Below, piece by piece: positions 24,318 to 32,668 of a stretch of 35,175 bases of DNA (positions within the stretch are counted from its first letter, which is position 1; every line of letters starts with the position of its first letter). A program made the position numbers and the translations under genes. Under the pieces are notes generated by a model. It saw only the letters and a program-made list of their open reading frames with translations. It searched no databases and had not been told where the DNA came from. The stretch is from Sandaracinobacteroides sp031425455 (lineage in GTDB: Bacteria > Pseudomonadota > Alphaproteobacteria > Sphingomonadales > Sphingomonadaceae). The DNA lies in contig JANPJJ010000064.1 in NCBI GenBank assembly GCA_031425455.1, forward strand, positions 1 to 35,175, in the 5' to 3' direction.

Positions 24318-24345
24318 AGTTAAACAAGTCTTTATATCCGGTCAA
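24318..24345 (-). promoter_or_regulatory. Predicted promoter/operator of the met operon
   Basis: Minus-strand -35 TTGACC (24345-24340) and -10 TTAACT (24323-24318), spacer 16 bp. The start point would fall almost at the ATG (24308), giving a very short leader. The spacer holds ATATAAAGACTTGTTTA, an A/T-rich imperfect palindrome centred on AAGACTT, a likely ArsR-type operator. Confidence 0.5.
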
Positions 24346-24426
24346 GCAATGCGCTTTGTCGCACGCGGCCGGTGTCGACGTTTCGGTGGCTTGTGCGACA
24401 CCGGCAGACCGCCTAGCGCTGTTGCA

Positions 24427-25329
24427 ATGCAACGCTTTTTCCTGGCCGCAGCCCTTGTCGTCCTCAGCGGCTGCGCCCATGGCGGCGAGCGGCTGGACCG
24501 TGTCGCCATCACCGATGTGGCCCGACGCGATCCCTGGGAACCGGTCAACCGGGATCTCTACAAGTTTTCCACCGCAGTGGACCGCGCCGTGCTGCTGCCG
24601 GTGACCAAGGGGTATCGCTTCATCGTTCCCGAAGGCGCGCGTCGGGGCATCGCCAATACCTATGATACGCTGCAGGAACCGACCAACTTCGCCAACGCTG
24701 TGGCGCAGGGCAAGATCAAGAGCGCGTTTCGGGCGCTCGACCGGCTGCTGGTGAACGGGTTTCTGGGGCTCGGCGTTGCCGACCATGCGACGGGTATGGG
24801 GCTGGAGACACAGCCGCATGACTTCGGCCAGACCCTGGCGGTGTGGGGGGTGCCGTCCGGGCCCTATCTGATCCTGCCGCTGCTGGGGCCGTCGACGGCG
24901 AGGGACGCTCCGGCTTTCTTCGTCGACTTCATCCTGGACCCGGTCGATTTCGTGAAGAACCGCATTTTTTCCACCGAGGAGCGCTACGGGCAGCTTGCGA
25001 TCCGCATCCTCGATATCCGCTCGGGCCTGCGCGACCAGGGCGAGCAGCTGCTGGCGGGATCGGCGGACGAATATGCGACCGTGCGCTCGGCCTGGCTGCA
25101 GAAGCGGCGCTACGACATTTTCGATGGCAATCTGCCGGATGTGACCGACGACGAGGACGAGCTGCCACCCATGACCGAGCCGGCAGCGCCCTCTTCCGCT
25201 ATCGCGCCAGCGCCCTCTTCCGCTATCGCGCCAGCGCTCGGGCCATCGCCGTCTCCCGCGCCTGATAGCGCCACAGCGCCCTCCATACCGGCAGCTCCGG
25301 ATCCGGTGCCTGCCCCTCCGCCATCCTGA
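24427..25329 (+). CDS. mlaA: MlaA-family outer-membrane lipoprotein
   Basis: MlaA (VacJ) removes misplaced phospholipids from the outer leaflet of the outer membrane and hands them to MlaC. The 300-residue protein starts at ATG 24427 with a lipoprotein signal (LVVLSGC, lipid Cys16). The family core follows: RDPWEPVNRDLYKFS, GIANTYDTLQEPTNFAN, DFGQTLAVWGVPSGPYLILPLLGPSTARD. After an acidic linker (DVTDDEDELPP) the C-terminus is a low-complexity Pro/Ala/Ser tail containing a duplicated 24-bp segment. The last 107 bp overlap the 3' end of the oppositely oriented flavin oxidoreductase gene. No mlaBCDEF genes are in the window. Confidence 0.94.
   Translation: MQRFFLAAALVVLSGCAHGGERLDRVAITDVARRDPWEPVNRDLYKFSTAVDRAVLLPVTKGYRFIVPEGARRGIANTYDTLQEPTNFANAVAQGKIKSAFRALDRLLVNGFLGLGVADHATGMGLETQPHDFGQTLAVWGVPSGPYLILPLLGPSTARDAPAFFVDFILDPVDFVKNRIFSTEERYGQLAIRILDIRSGLRDQGEQLLAGSADEYATVRSAWLQKRRYDIFDGNLPDVTDDEDELPPMTEPAAPSSAIAPAPSSAIAPALGPSPSPAPDSATAPSIPAAPDPVPAPPPS
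25185..25232 (+). repeat. Perfect 24-bp tandem duplication in the mlaA tail
   Basis: AGCGCCCTCTTCCGCTATCG.. (24 bp) is repeated exactly at 25185-25208 and 25209-25232, giving two in-frame copies of APSSAIAP in MlaA. The second copy contains, on the other strand, the stop codon of the converging oxidoreductase gene. Confidence 0.9.
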
Positions 25330-26497
25330 CCAGTTGCAGGCAGAACCAGGCCTGTACCCCGAACCCGTTCAGCATCTTGACGATGGCATTGCGGCTGCCC
25401 GGCGACAGCGGACCCGGGCCGAGCCGGAGCGCTGCCTCGGGCGCCGGAAGCCGCGCGGCCGGATCGGCCAGGAGCCGAGCCGGGCCGTTCGGATCGATGC
25501 AGAGCGGTCGGGCGAGGCCGATGAGGTCGCACGCGCCGCCCGCCAGCGCTTCGTCCATGCCGGCGCGGCTGCGGAAGCCGCCGGTCACCATCAGCGGCAA
25601 CCGCACGGCCGCCCGCAGCCGGACGGCCTCTTCCAGAAAATAGGCCTCCCGCCGCGCGGATCGTGCGGCACCGGGATCGAGCCCGTCGGAGTCCATCATT
25701 CGCGGCTGCTCGTAATTGCCGCCCGAAACTTCCAGAAAGTCGATTCCCTCGGCTTCCAGCATTCGCGCCACCTCGGTCGATTCCTCGACTGCGAAGCCGC
25801 CGCGCTGGAAATCGGCCGAGTTGAGCTTCACCGCAACGCCGAACCCCGGGCCGGCGGCGGACTTCGCGGCGCGCACGGCCTCCAGCAGGAAGCGCGCCCG
25901 ATTTTCCAGGGTGCCGCCCCAGCGATCGCTGCGTCGGTTGGCAAGCGGGGACAGGAAGGACGACAGCAGATAACCGTGCGCGGCGTGGATCTGCACTCCG
26001 TCAAACCCGGCCTGTCGGCATGCAGCGGCCGCCGCACCGAAGCCGGCGATCAGGGCCTCGATCCGGGCTTCCGACAGGGCGACCGGAATGCCGAACTGCT
26101 TGCCCGGAAGCGCGACCGCGATTGCGCTGGGCGCCTCGGGGTGGGGGTTGATGGTGACCGGAGTCTGGCGGCCGGCGTGCGAAAGCTGGGCGTAGACGGC
26201 GCCGCCGCGGGATTTCGCCGCCGCCGCCAGAGCGGCCAGGCCGGAGAGGGCATGCTCGTCCAGTTCGCCTTCGATGGCGATATTGCCCGGACGTTCCAGA
26301 TGGCGCCGGCTGACCTGCACATTGCCGGTGATCTGCAGGCCGATGCCGCCTGCGGCCCAGCGATCGTACAGGGTGGCATGGGCCGGGGTGGCCCTGTTGG
26401 AACTGTCGGCCAGCCCCTCCGTCATGGCGGATTTCCCGAGGCGGTTCGGGATCACGACCCCGGATGCGAAGCTGAGCGGACTTGAAAGCTGGGCCAT
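25223..26497 (-). CDS. NADH:flavin oxidoreductase, Old Yellow Enzyme family
   Basis: An FMN-dependent ene-reductase-like TIM barrel of 424 residues. Family motifs are NRLGKSAMTEGLAD near the start, VYAQLSHAGRQ (with the substrate-binding His), and HAAHGYLLSSFLSPLANRRSD, RWGGTLENRARFL, and GGFRSRAGMDEALAGGACDLIGLARPL at the phosphate site. A C-terminal extension beyond the barrel (about 60 residues) ends QARETAMARALAR. It would reduce an activated double bond with NAD(P)H. The stop at 25223-25225 lies inside mlaA on the other strand, a 107-bp tail-to-tail overlap. Confidence 0.93.
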   Translation of the reverse strand: MAQLSSPLSFASGVVIPNRLGKSAMTEGLADSSNRATPAHATLYDRWAAGGIGLQITGNVQVSRRHLERPGNIAIEGELDEHALSGLAALAAAAKSRGGAVYAQLSHAGRQTPVTINPHPEAPSAIAVALPGKQFGIPVALSEARIEALIAGFGAAAAACRQAGFDGVQIHAAHGYLLSSFLSPLANRRSDRWGGTLENRARFLLEAVRAAKSAAGPGFGVAVKLNSADFQRGGFAVEESTEVARMLEAEGIDFLEVSGGNYEQPRMMDSDGLDPGAARSARREAYFLEEAVRLRAAVRLPLMVTGGFRSRAGMDEALAGGACDLIGLARPLCIDPNGPARLLADPAARLPAPEAALRLGPGPLSPGSRNAIVKMLNGFGVQAWFCLQLVRMAEGQAPDPELPVWRALWRYQARETAMARALAR

Positions 26498-26542
26498 GGC
26501 ATGGGCATAGCCCGGGCTTGGCGATCGGCAGAAGGGACGCTT

Positions 26543-26764
26543 GTGAGAGGATATGCAGCGTATCTGGCGCTGGCGCTGCTGGCGGGCTGCGGCAGGCCCG
26601 ACGCGGCGGCGCCGGAAGCCGACGTGCAGCGCGGGATCGACCGGTCCGTCGCCGATGTGCGGGCGGCGCAGGCGGCGGCTTCCGGGCCGGTGGCGCCCTC
26701 GCTGTCGGCAGCCGAGCTTGCCGCGAAGTCGACCCCGGCAAAGGCAGCGGCCGAGGACGGCTAG
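26543..26764 (+). CDS. Small lipoprotein
   Basis: A 73-residue lipoprotein of unknown function. The GTG start at 26543 has AAGGGA 6 nt upstream. The lipobox is ALLAGC with lipid Cys16. The mature part is short, Ala-rich and mostly helical-looking (DRSVADVRAAQAAAS). The stop TAG at 26762-26764 overlaps the stop of the converging SDR gene. It is divergent from the oxidoreductase gene. No family is recognised. Confidence 0.7.
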   Translation: MRGYAAYLALALLAGCGRPDAAAPEADVQRGIDRSVADVRAAQAAASGPVAPSLSAAELAAKSTPAKAAAEDG

Positions 26765-27501
26765 CGCAGCATCAGCCCGCCATCGATCGCGATCGACTGG
26801 CCCGTCACATAGGGCGCGCGGGACGACGCCAGGAACAGCACCACTTCGGCAACTTCCTCGGGTTCGCCCCAGCGCCGCATCGGCACCGATTTCAGCAGGC
26901 GCTTTTCATAATCGGCGTCGGTGCGCTGGATTTCCGTCATCCGCGTCCGGATGAAGCCCGGCGCCACCATGTTCACGCGGATGCCGTCGGGCGCCCATTT
27001 GTCGGCCAGCGCCCGGGTGAGGCCGAGCAGCCCGGCCTTGGACGCTGTGTAGGCCGGCGTCTCGCGGAGCGCGAGAAAGCTGGACAGCGAGCCCATGTTG
27101 ACGATGGCACCGCCGCGCGCCTTCAGGGCGGGGTGCAGCGCAACCGACAGCGCCATCACGGCGTTCAGGTTGACGTCGATCACGGCCCGGAAACCGGTGT
27201 CGGAATATTCGTCCGCGCGGCCGGTTCCGGCGTTGTTGACCAGCACGTCGATCCCGTCTGCTGCGGTGGCGGCCACGGCAGCGGCGACGATGGCGGCGGC
27301 GTCGGGTTGGGCGAAGTCGGCTGCGATGTAGGTGAACCCGGCCAGGTCGTCGGTGTAGTCGGCGGCACTGCCGCGGGTGCCCGTGATCATCACCATGGCG
27401 CCGGCCGCGGCGAAGGCGCGTGCGGTTGCCAGGCCGATGCCCTGGCTGCCGCCGGTGACAAGCACGCGCTGTCCATCAAATTCGGGCCAGGCACTGGTCA
27501 T
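26761..27501 (-). CDS. Short-chain dehydrogenase/reductase
   Basis: A classical SDR of 246 residues: cofactor loop TGGSQGIG near residue 16-23, NNAG, catalytic serine in MGSLSS, and YTASK for the Tyr and Lys. The C-terminal motif YVTGQSIAIDGGLMLR is typical of FabG-like tetramers. ATG 27501 has GGGAG upstream at good spacing. The substrate cannot be read from sequence; it may oxidise or reduce a hydroxyacyl or sugar compound. Confidence 0.93.
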   Translation of the reverse strand: MTSAWPEFDGQRVLVTGGSQGIGLATARAFAAAGAMVMITGTRGSAADYTDDLAGFTYIAADFAQPDAAAIVAAAVAATAADGIDVLVNNAGTGRADEYSDTGFRAVIDVNLNAVMALSVALHPALKARGGAIVNMGSLSSFLALRETPAYTASKAGLLGLTRALADKWAPDGIRVNMVAPGFIRTRMTEIQRTDADYEKRLLKSVPMRRWGEPEEVAEVVLFLASSRAPYVTGQSIAIDGGLMLR

Positions 27502-27658
27502 GATGTATCTCCCGCTCGGCGGCTGTTCGGCCTTGCCCGGCCGAAGCATCTCGGCCATGAGGCACGGCGTAGAGGGGACGGCCGCCGGCGTTACCGCTGG
27601 TTTTTGACAGGCGCCCGGCTGGGACAGCCGGTTGCCTGCCGAACAAACAGGAGTCCGT

Positions 27659-28237
27659 ATGACCTTTTTCCCAGTTCGTCGCGGCCTTTCGGCTGCCTTT
27701 GCCGGCACGGCCGCGCTGCTCGCGGCATGCACCGAACCCGCGCCCGCCGTCGTCGAGGCGAAGCGCGATGTCGGGGTTCCGGCGGCGGCAATCCAGGACT
27801 TCGCGCCGGTCTATCCGGGAGCCAGGGTGACCACCAGGGTCGGCGCCCCGTCACCCGACGGCGCGAACGGCACCACGCTGATCATGGAGACCAGCGATCC
27901 CGTCGACAAGGTTATGGCCTTCTACGACGCCCGCGCCAAAGAGGCGGGCATGATCGCAAGCATGATCGCGAGCGACGACGAAGGGGCTGTCAGGATGTTC
28001 GGCAGCGCCGATGGGCCCGGCCGCCCTGCCCGCGGCGCGCTGATCGCCGTCAGCCGCTCCGACGACGGACGGACGACCGAAATCGTCATCACCGGCGGCG
28101 AAGCGGCCGCCAGAGCGGAGGCCGGGGCGGATGCGCAAGCGCGGGCGGAAGCGCGGACAGATGCGCGAGCCGACGCGCTGGCTGCCGAGGCGGAACGGCG
28201 GGCTGAGCAGCCCCGGCCGCAGGTGCGCCTGCAATAG
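27659..28237 (+). CDS. Lipoprotein with an Ala/Arg-rich C-terminal helix
   Basis: A 192-residue envelope protein. ATG 27659 has ACAGGAG upstream; the lipobox LLAAC gives lipid Cys24. Residues about 45-145 form a compact alpha/beta domain (FAPVYPGARVT, DPVDKVMAFYDARAKEAGM, RGALIAVSRSDDGRTTEIVITGG) reminiscent of small periplasmic domains around YPGA, of unknown function. The last 45 residues are Ala/Arg/Glu-rich repeats (ARAEAGADAQARAEARTDAR) that could form a coiled coil. It is followed 61 bp later by the VWA gene on the same strand. Confidence 0.75.
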   Translation: MTFFPVRRGLSAAFAGTAALLAACTEPAPAVVEAKRDVGVPAAAIQDFAPVYPGARVTTRVGAPSPDGANGTTLIMETSDPVDKVMAFYDARAKEAGMIASMIASDDEGAVRMFGSADGPGRPARGALIAVSRSDDGRTTEIVITGGEAAARAEAGADAQARAEARTDARADALAAEAERRAEQPRPQVRLQ

Positions 28238-28298
28238 CGCCGATAGCGCGCATTTTGAGGGGTGACGCGGGCGCGGCCGGGCGGTTAGGCTGGCTCCC

Positions 28299-29480
28299 AT
28301 GTTCCTGAACTTTCTGGACGAACTTCGCGCAGCCAGGATTCCGGCGTCGCTGAAGGAGCATCTGATGCTGCTGGAAGCGATGCAGGCCGGCGTGATCGAG
28401 CGGCGGATCGAGGATTTCTACTATCTGTCCCGCTCCATCTATGTGAAGGACGAAGGCCTGCTGGACCGGTTTGACCAGGTGTTCGGTCGAGTTTTCAACG
28501 GGCTGGAAACCGTCGTTGAAACGGGAACTGCGGAAATCCCCGAAGAATGGCTGAGAAAGCTGGCCGAACTCTACCTTACGGACGAAGAGATGGCCGAAAT
28601 CAAGGCGCTCGGCTCGTGGGAAGACATCATGGAGACGCTGCGCAAGCGGATGGAGGAGCAGAAAGGCCGGCACGAGGGCGGCAGCAAATGGATCGGGACT
28701 GCGGGCACGTCCCCGTTCGGCGCCAACGGCTATAACCCGGAGGGTGTTCGGATCGGCCAGGAAACGAACCGCCACAACCGGGCGGTGAAGGTGTGGGACA
28801 AGCGCGAGTTCAAGAATCTGGATGCGACGGTCGAGCTGGGCACGCGCAACATCAAGGTGGCGCTGCGGCGCCTGCGCAAGTTCGCGCGAGACGGCGCCGC
28901 CGACGAGCTGGACCTGGACGCCACGATCAAGGGCACTGCGCGCAAGGCCTATCTCGACATCGTGATGCGGCCCGAACGGCACAATGCAGTGAAGCTGCTG
29001 CTGTTCCTGGACGTGGGCGGATCGATGGACCCGCATGTGAAGCTGCTGGAGGAGCTGTTCTCGGCCGCACGAACCGAGTTCAAGCATCTGGAATATTTCT
29101 ATTTTCACAACTGCCCCTATGAGGCGCTGTGGAAGGACAACAAGCGGCGCTGGAGCGAGCGGACGCCGACCTTCGACCTGCTTCACAAATATCCGCACGA
29201 CTACAAGCTGGTGTTCGTCGGCGACGCCTCGATGAGCCCTTACGAGATCAACTATGCCGGCGGTTCGGTGGAGCATTGGAACGACGAGGCCGGCGAAGTC
29301 TGGATGAAGCGGCTGACCGACATCTATCATTCGGCGGTGTGGCTGAACCCGATCCCCGAGCAGCATTGGACCCACAGCCAGTCGATCCAGATGGTGAAGA
29401 CCCTGATGGAGGGGCGGATGTTCCCGCTGACACTGGAAGGGCTGGACCGGGCCATGCGGGAGCTGACCCGCACGCATTGA
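28299..29480 (+). CDS. CoxE-like VWA domain protein
   Basis: A 393-residue protein of the CoxE/VWA family that in known cases pairs with a MoxR-type AAA+ ATPase to insert metal cofactors or remodel complexes. The N-terminal helical part starts FLNFLDELRAARIPASLKEHL. The C-terminal VWA domain carries the metal site at Asp238 and Ser242 (FLDVGGSMD), where the canonical DxSxS is D-x-G-x-S, as in many CoxE-like proteins. Other conserved pieces are YFHNCPYEALW and FVGDASMSPYE. No MoxR gene lies in the window, so the partner must be further away. Confidence 0.9.
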   Translation: MFLNFLDELRAARIPASLKEHLMLLEAMQAGVIERRIEDFYYLSRSIYVKDEGLLDRFDQVFGRVFNGLETVVETGTAEIPEEWLRKLAELYLTDEEMAEIKALGSWEDIMETLRKRMEEQKGRHEGGSKWIGTAGTSPFGANGYNPEGVRIGQETNRHNRAVKVWDKREFKNLDATVELGTRNIKVALRRLRKFARDGAADELDLDATIKGTARKAYLDIVMRPERHNAVKLLLFLDVGGSMDPHVKLLEELFSAARTEFKHLEYFYFHNCPYEALWKDNKRRWSERTPTFDLLHKYPHDYKLVFVGDASMSPYEINYAGGSVEHWNDEAGEVWMKRLTDIYHSAVWLNPIPEQHWTHSQSIQMVKTLMEGRMFPLTLEGLDRAMRELTRTH

Positions 29481-29581
29481 TTTCCTGGTCGATAAGGAAA
29501 CCTCATCGAGTTCGGCCTGCCGGCCGGCGCGCGGTCGCGCTTGCGGCCTTCAGCCGGTGTATGTGGTTCAACGCAAAGCCA

Positions 29582-29604
29582 TGTCGGGCTACCTCAGCCC
29601 GACA
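29582..29604. repeat. Perfect 9-bp hairpin at the end of the gntR gene
   Basis: TGTCGGGCT-ACCTC-AGCCCGACA, a strong stem-loop that covers the stop codon of the minus-strand GntR gene (stop at 29594-29596). It lacks a clear T-run on either strand, so its role as terminator is uncertain. Confidence 0.5.
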
Positions 29605-30286
29605 ACGCCTGGATATGGCAGCCGACGATCAGTAGGTGATCCTCCATGGCTGCCGCTGCTGATTCGACGTCCCCTTGCATCAGCGCACGACACAGCCGGG
29701 CAAGGTCCTGGTCAGGTCCGCTGGCCGGGAACAGCCGCATGTCGCGCTTCACGATCGGCAGGATCATGCCGTCGGCCTCGGCCAGCAGCCGATCGACCGA
29801 CTGCTTCAGGAAATCGCTGTGCGTGGCCTTCGCGACCAGCTTCAGCAGCTCGCGATAGGAGTCCGCCCTGGCTTGGGCGGTCGCATCCCCCGACAGCCCG
29901 GCGAATTGGTCCCGCGCGGCACTGACTGCGGCGGCTTCGGCAGGGTTCCCGTTCTCCGCCGCCATCCGGGCCATGGCGACGAACAGGGGTTGCGCCCTCG
30001 CCAGGATTTCGCGCGGCCGGGTCGGGCGATCGGCACGAACCCGCCAGCCGCCGTCCTCTCGCAGGATTGCGCCGGCTTCGTGCAGCCGCGCAAGCGCCTG
30101 CACCACGTTGGCCGCAGAGGTATTCCAGCGGCCGGCCAGTGAATCGGGATCGAGGATGGTGCCCCCCGGCAGCTCCCGATCTCGGATTCCGGTATTGAGG
30201 CGCGCCACAATGGCATCGACGATCTCGGCCGGACATGCCGGTCCGCTGGCAACGCGGCGGGCAGTCTCGCGACGACGAGTGGCCAT
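29594..30286 (-). CDS. GntR-family regulator (FCD type)
   Basis: A 230-residue regulator: an N-terminal winged HTH (residues about 20-80: IVDAIVARLNTGIRDRELPGGTIL, AGRWNTSAANVVQALARLHEAGAI) and an all-helical C-terminal effector domain of the FCD (FadR C-terminal) type, whose members bind organic acids. The FCD has a His-containing HSDFLKQSVDRLL region and a terminal EDHLLIV. It lies 95 bp downstream of a CoA-transferase gene on the same strand and near an acyl-CoA lyase gene, so it probably controls that catabolic pair. Confidence 0.87.
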   Translation of the reverse strand: MATRRRETARRVASGPACPAEIVDAIVARLNTGIRDRELPGGTILDPDSLAGRWNTSAANVVQALARLHEAGAILREDGGWRVRADRPTRPREILARAQPLFVAMARMAAENGNPAEAAAVSAARDQFAGLSGDATAQARADSYRELLKLVAKATHSDFLKQSVDRLLAEADGMILPIVKRDMRLFPASGPDQDLARLCRALMQGDVESAAAAMEDHLLIVGCHIQALSG

Positions 30287-30381
30287 AAGCGTCTCCCCCC
30301 TCCGAAAGACGAGTGGAGGCTAAACCAGCGCGAGCGACGCATCAAGCGGCGCAACCCGGAAAATGCGTTACCGGTACAGGG

Positions 30382-31557
30382 TCAGCCGGCTTCGCCGGCT
30401 GCTCGCAGGCCGGCGATGTCGCCCGCCGATCGGCCGAGCCGCGCCAGCACGCGGTCGGTATCCGCGCCGATCCCGGCAAGCGTGCCCGAAGCGCCGGGCC
30501 GCGCGCCGTCCAGCTCGACGGGGATCAGCGGCAGCAGGGTCTGCGCCCCGTCCGGCAGGGTCACCGGGGCGAGCCCGCCGGACGCCAGGAGGTGCGGGTC
30601 GTCGAACAGCTCCTCGGGCTTTCCGATCGGCGCAAAGGGGAGCCCGGAGCCGTCGAGCCGGGCCAGCAGCTCCGTCTTGCGATACTGTTTCAGCCGCGCC
30701 CGGACGACGGGCATGATGGCATCGCGCGCCAGCACCCGGGCATTGTTGGCGCGCCATTCCGGATTGGCCCAGAGCTGGTCCAGCCCGAACAGGGCGCAGA
30801 ATTTCGCCCACAGCGCATCGGTGACAACGCCGACGAACATATGGTCGTCGTCCGCAGTCTCGAACACGTCGTAGATCGCCCAGGCCGAAATGCGCGCCGG
30901 CATCGGGGCGGCGGGCATGCCCGTAACCGCCTGCTGCGCCATGTGCTGACCGACCAGATAGACCGTGGTCTCGAACAGCGCTGCGGCGACCTTCTGCCCG
31001 CGTCCGGTCCGCTCGCGCTCGGTGAGGGCCGCGAGCGCGCCGATCACCGAGAACATTCCGCCCGCCACGTCGATCACGGAGGCGCCCGCGCGGAGCGGCC
31101 GCCCGGGCGGGCCGGTCATATAGGCGAGGCCGCCCATCATCTGCGCGACTTCGTCCAGCGCGGTGCGTTGTTCATAGGGCCCGGCGAGAAAGCCCTTTTC
31201 GGTGACGTAGATGAGGCGCGGGTTGCGTTGACGAAGCCTGTCCCACCCCAGTCCCAGCCGGTCCATCGCGCCGGGGCGATAGTTCTCGATCAGGATATCG
31301 GCTTCTGCGGCAAGGTCTGCTGCCGCCTCGGCGCCGCCCGACGACTTCAGGTCCAGGCAGATCGACTGCTTGCCGCGGTTGTACATCGGGAAATAGCCCG
31401 CGCCGGAGCCGAGCAGACGCCGGGTCGCGTCGCCGCCGATCGGCTCCACCTTCACGACCTCGGCGCCGAGGTCCGTCAGGATCTGGCCGGCCGCCGGGCC
31501 CATCACCATATGGGTGAATTCGGCCACACGGAGCCCGGCGAGCGGGGTAGCGGACAT
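30382..31557 (-). CDS. CoA-transferase family III (CaiB/BaiF)
   Basis: A 391-residue class III CoA-transferase that moves CoA between carboxylic acids through an aspartyl-CoA thioester. The catalytic Asp is Asp135 (TALDEVAQMMGG). Other family features: LADLRVAEFTHMVMGPAAG-like start, DLGAEVVKVEPIGGD, and SICLDLKSSGG. ATG 31557 follows GGAG. It is divergent from the HMG-CoA-lyase-type gene, with a shared 100-bp promoter region holding a palindromic operator candidate. Together they could convert a hydroxyacid (such as citramalate or 3-hydroxy-3-methylglutarate) to CoA ester and then split it; that is inference. Confidence 0.92.
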   Translation of the reverse strand: MSATPLAGLRVAEFTHMVMGPAAGQILTDLGAEVVKVEPIGGDATRRLLGSGAGYFPMYNRGKQSICLDLKSSGGAEAAADLAAEADILIENYRPGAMDRLGLGWDRLRQRNPRLIYVTEKGFLAGPYEQRTALDEVAQMMGGLAYMTGPPGRPLRAGASVIDVAGGMFSVIGALAALTERERTGRGQKVAAALFETTVYLVGQHMAQQAVTGMPAAPMPARISAWAIYDVFETADDDHMFVGVVTDALWAKFCALFGLDQLWANPEWRANNARVLARDAIMPVVRARLKQYRKTELLARLDGSGLPFAPIGKPEELFDDPHLLASGGLAPVTLPDGAQTLLPLIPVELDGARPGASGTLAGIGADTDRVLARLGRSAGDIAGLRAAGEAG

Positions 31558-31594
31558 GGCGGGCTCCTTGTTGCAAAGCGACAAGTGCGGCATA

Positions 31595-31604
31595 TGTCCG
31601 GACA
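31595..31604. promoter_or_regulatory. Palindromic operator candidate for the GntR regulator
   Basis: TGTCCGGACA, a perfect 10-bp palindrome within ATGTCCGGACAAA, resembles FadR/GntR-type sites. It lies in the divergent promoter space between the CoA-transferase and lyase genes. Confidence 0.5.
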
Positions 31605-31657
31605 AATCGGTGGAAGGCAAGTGAGGCGCGGATGCAAGGGATGGCCGGAGGCAAGTG

Positions 31658-32590
31658 ATGGCAGACATCGACATCCTGGTGAGCGAGGTGGGACCCCGCG
31701 ACGGGCTGCAATCGATCGCGGCCGTCATGCCGACGCAAGCCAAGAAGCAGTGGATCGATGCACTGGTGGCGGCGGGGTTGCGCGAAATCGAGGTGGGCAG
31801 CTTCGTGCCGGCGGCCCTGCTGCCGCAGCTGGCCGACACGGCCGAGATCGTGCGGCATGCTTGCATCCACCCCGGCCTCCAGGTCGCGGCGCTGGTGCCC
31901 AATGCGAAGGGAGCCCGCGCCGCGATCGAGGCCGGGGTGCACAAGATCACCCTGCCCCTTTCCGCCTCCGAGACGCACAGCCTGAAGAATCTGCGCCGCA
32001 CGCACGAGCAGGTGTTCGCCGAGGTTGCGGAGATCGCCACGATGCTGGCGGCGCTGCCGCCAGGCCGACGCCCGCACTTCGAAGGCGCTGTTTCCACCGC
32101 GTTCGGCTGCACGCTCGAGGGGGCGGTGCCGCCGGATCGGGTCGTGCAGCTGTCGGAACGGCTGATGGCGTCGGGATGCGACGAGGTCGGGCTGTCGGAT
32201 ACCACCGGATACGCCAATCCGACGCAGGTGAAGCATATTGTGAAGAAGGTTCACGAAGCCATTGGTTCGGAACATATGACTGGCTTGCACCTGCACAATA
32301 CGCGCGGCCTGGGGCTTGCCAATGTCGTGGCCGGGCTCGAAGTCGGGATCATCACCTTTGATGCCTCGCAGGGCGGGCTGGGCGGCTGCCCGTTCGCGCC
32401 GGGCGCCTCGGGCAATATCGTGACCGAGGATCTTGTGTTCATGCTGGAGGCGATGGGGCTGCGGACCGGGATCGACCTTGATCGGTTGATGGCGGCCCGC
32501 GCGGTGCTGGCGGCTGCCCTGCCGGGAGAACCGCTATACGGGTTCATGCCAGACGCCGGGGTGCCGCTGGGGTTCCGTGCGGCCGCTTGA
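31658..32590 (+). CDS. HMG-CoA lyase-family acyl-CoA lyase
   Basis: A 310-residue TIM-barrel lyase of the HMG-CoA lyase/citramalyl-CoA lyase kind, which splits a 3-hydroxy-3-methylacyl-CoA into two smaller products. Motifs: VSEVGPRDGLQ with Arg14 and Asp15, the metal-binding HLHNTRG, and the signature GGLGGCPFAPGASGN with catalytic Cys244. ATG 31658 has GGAGG 7 nt upstream; a GTG directly before it is a weaker choice. Its partner CoA-transferase is divergent. Leucine breakdown is possible, but none of the other leucine genes are present here. Confidence 0.92.
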   Translation: MADIDILVSEVGPRDGLQSIAAVMPTQAKKQWIDALVAAGLREIEVGSFVPAALLPQLADTAEIVRHACIHPGLQVAALVPNAKGARAAIEAGVHKITLPLSASETHSLKNLRRTHEQVFAEVAEIATMLAALPPGRRPHFEGAVSTAFGCTLEGAVPPDRVVQLSERLMASGCDEVGLSDTTGYANPTQVKHIVKKVHEAIGSEHMTGLHLHNTRGLGLANVVAGLEVGIITFDASQGGLGGCPFAPGASGNIVTEDLVFMLEAMGLRTGIDLDRLMAARAVLAAALPGEPLYGFMPDAGVPLGFRAAA

Positions 32591-32668
32591 GGCCTTTGCG
32601 TGCTTGGAACTGCCACACAAGTCGGGCAAGGATGGGCGATCAACCCCCAACCCACTAGGGAGACCATC

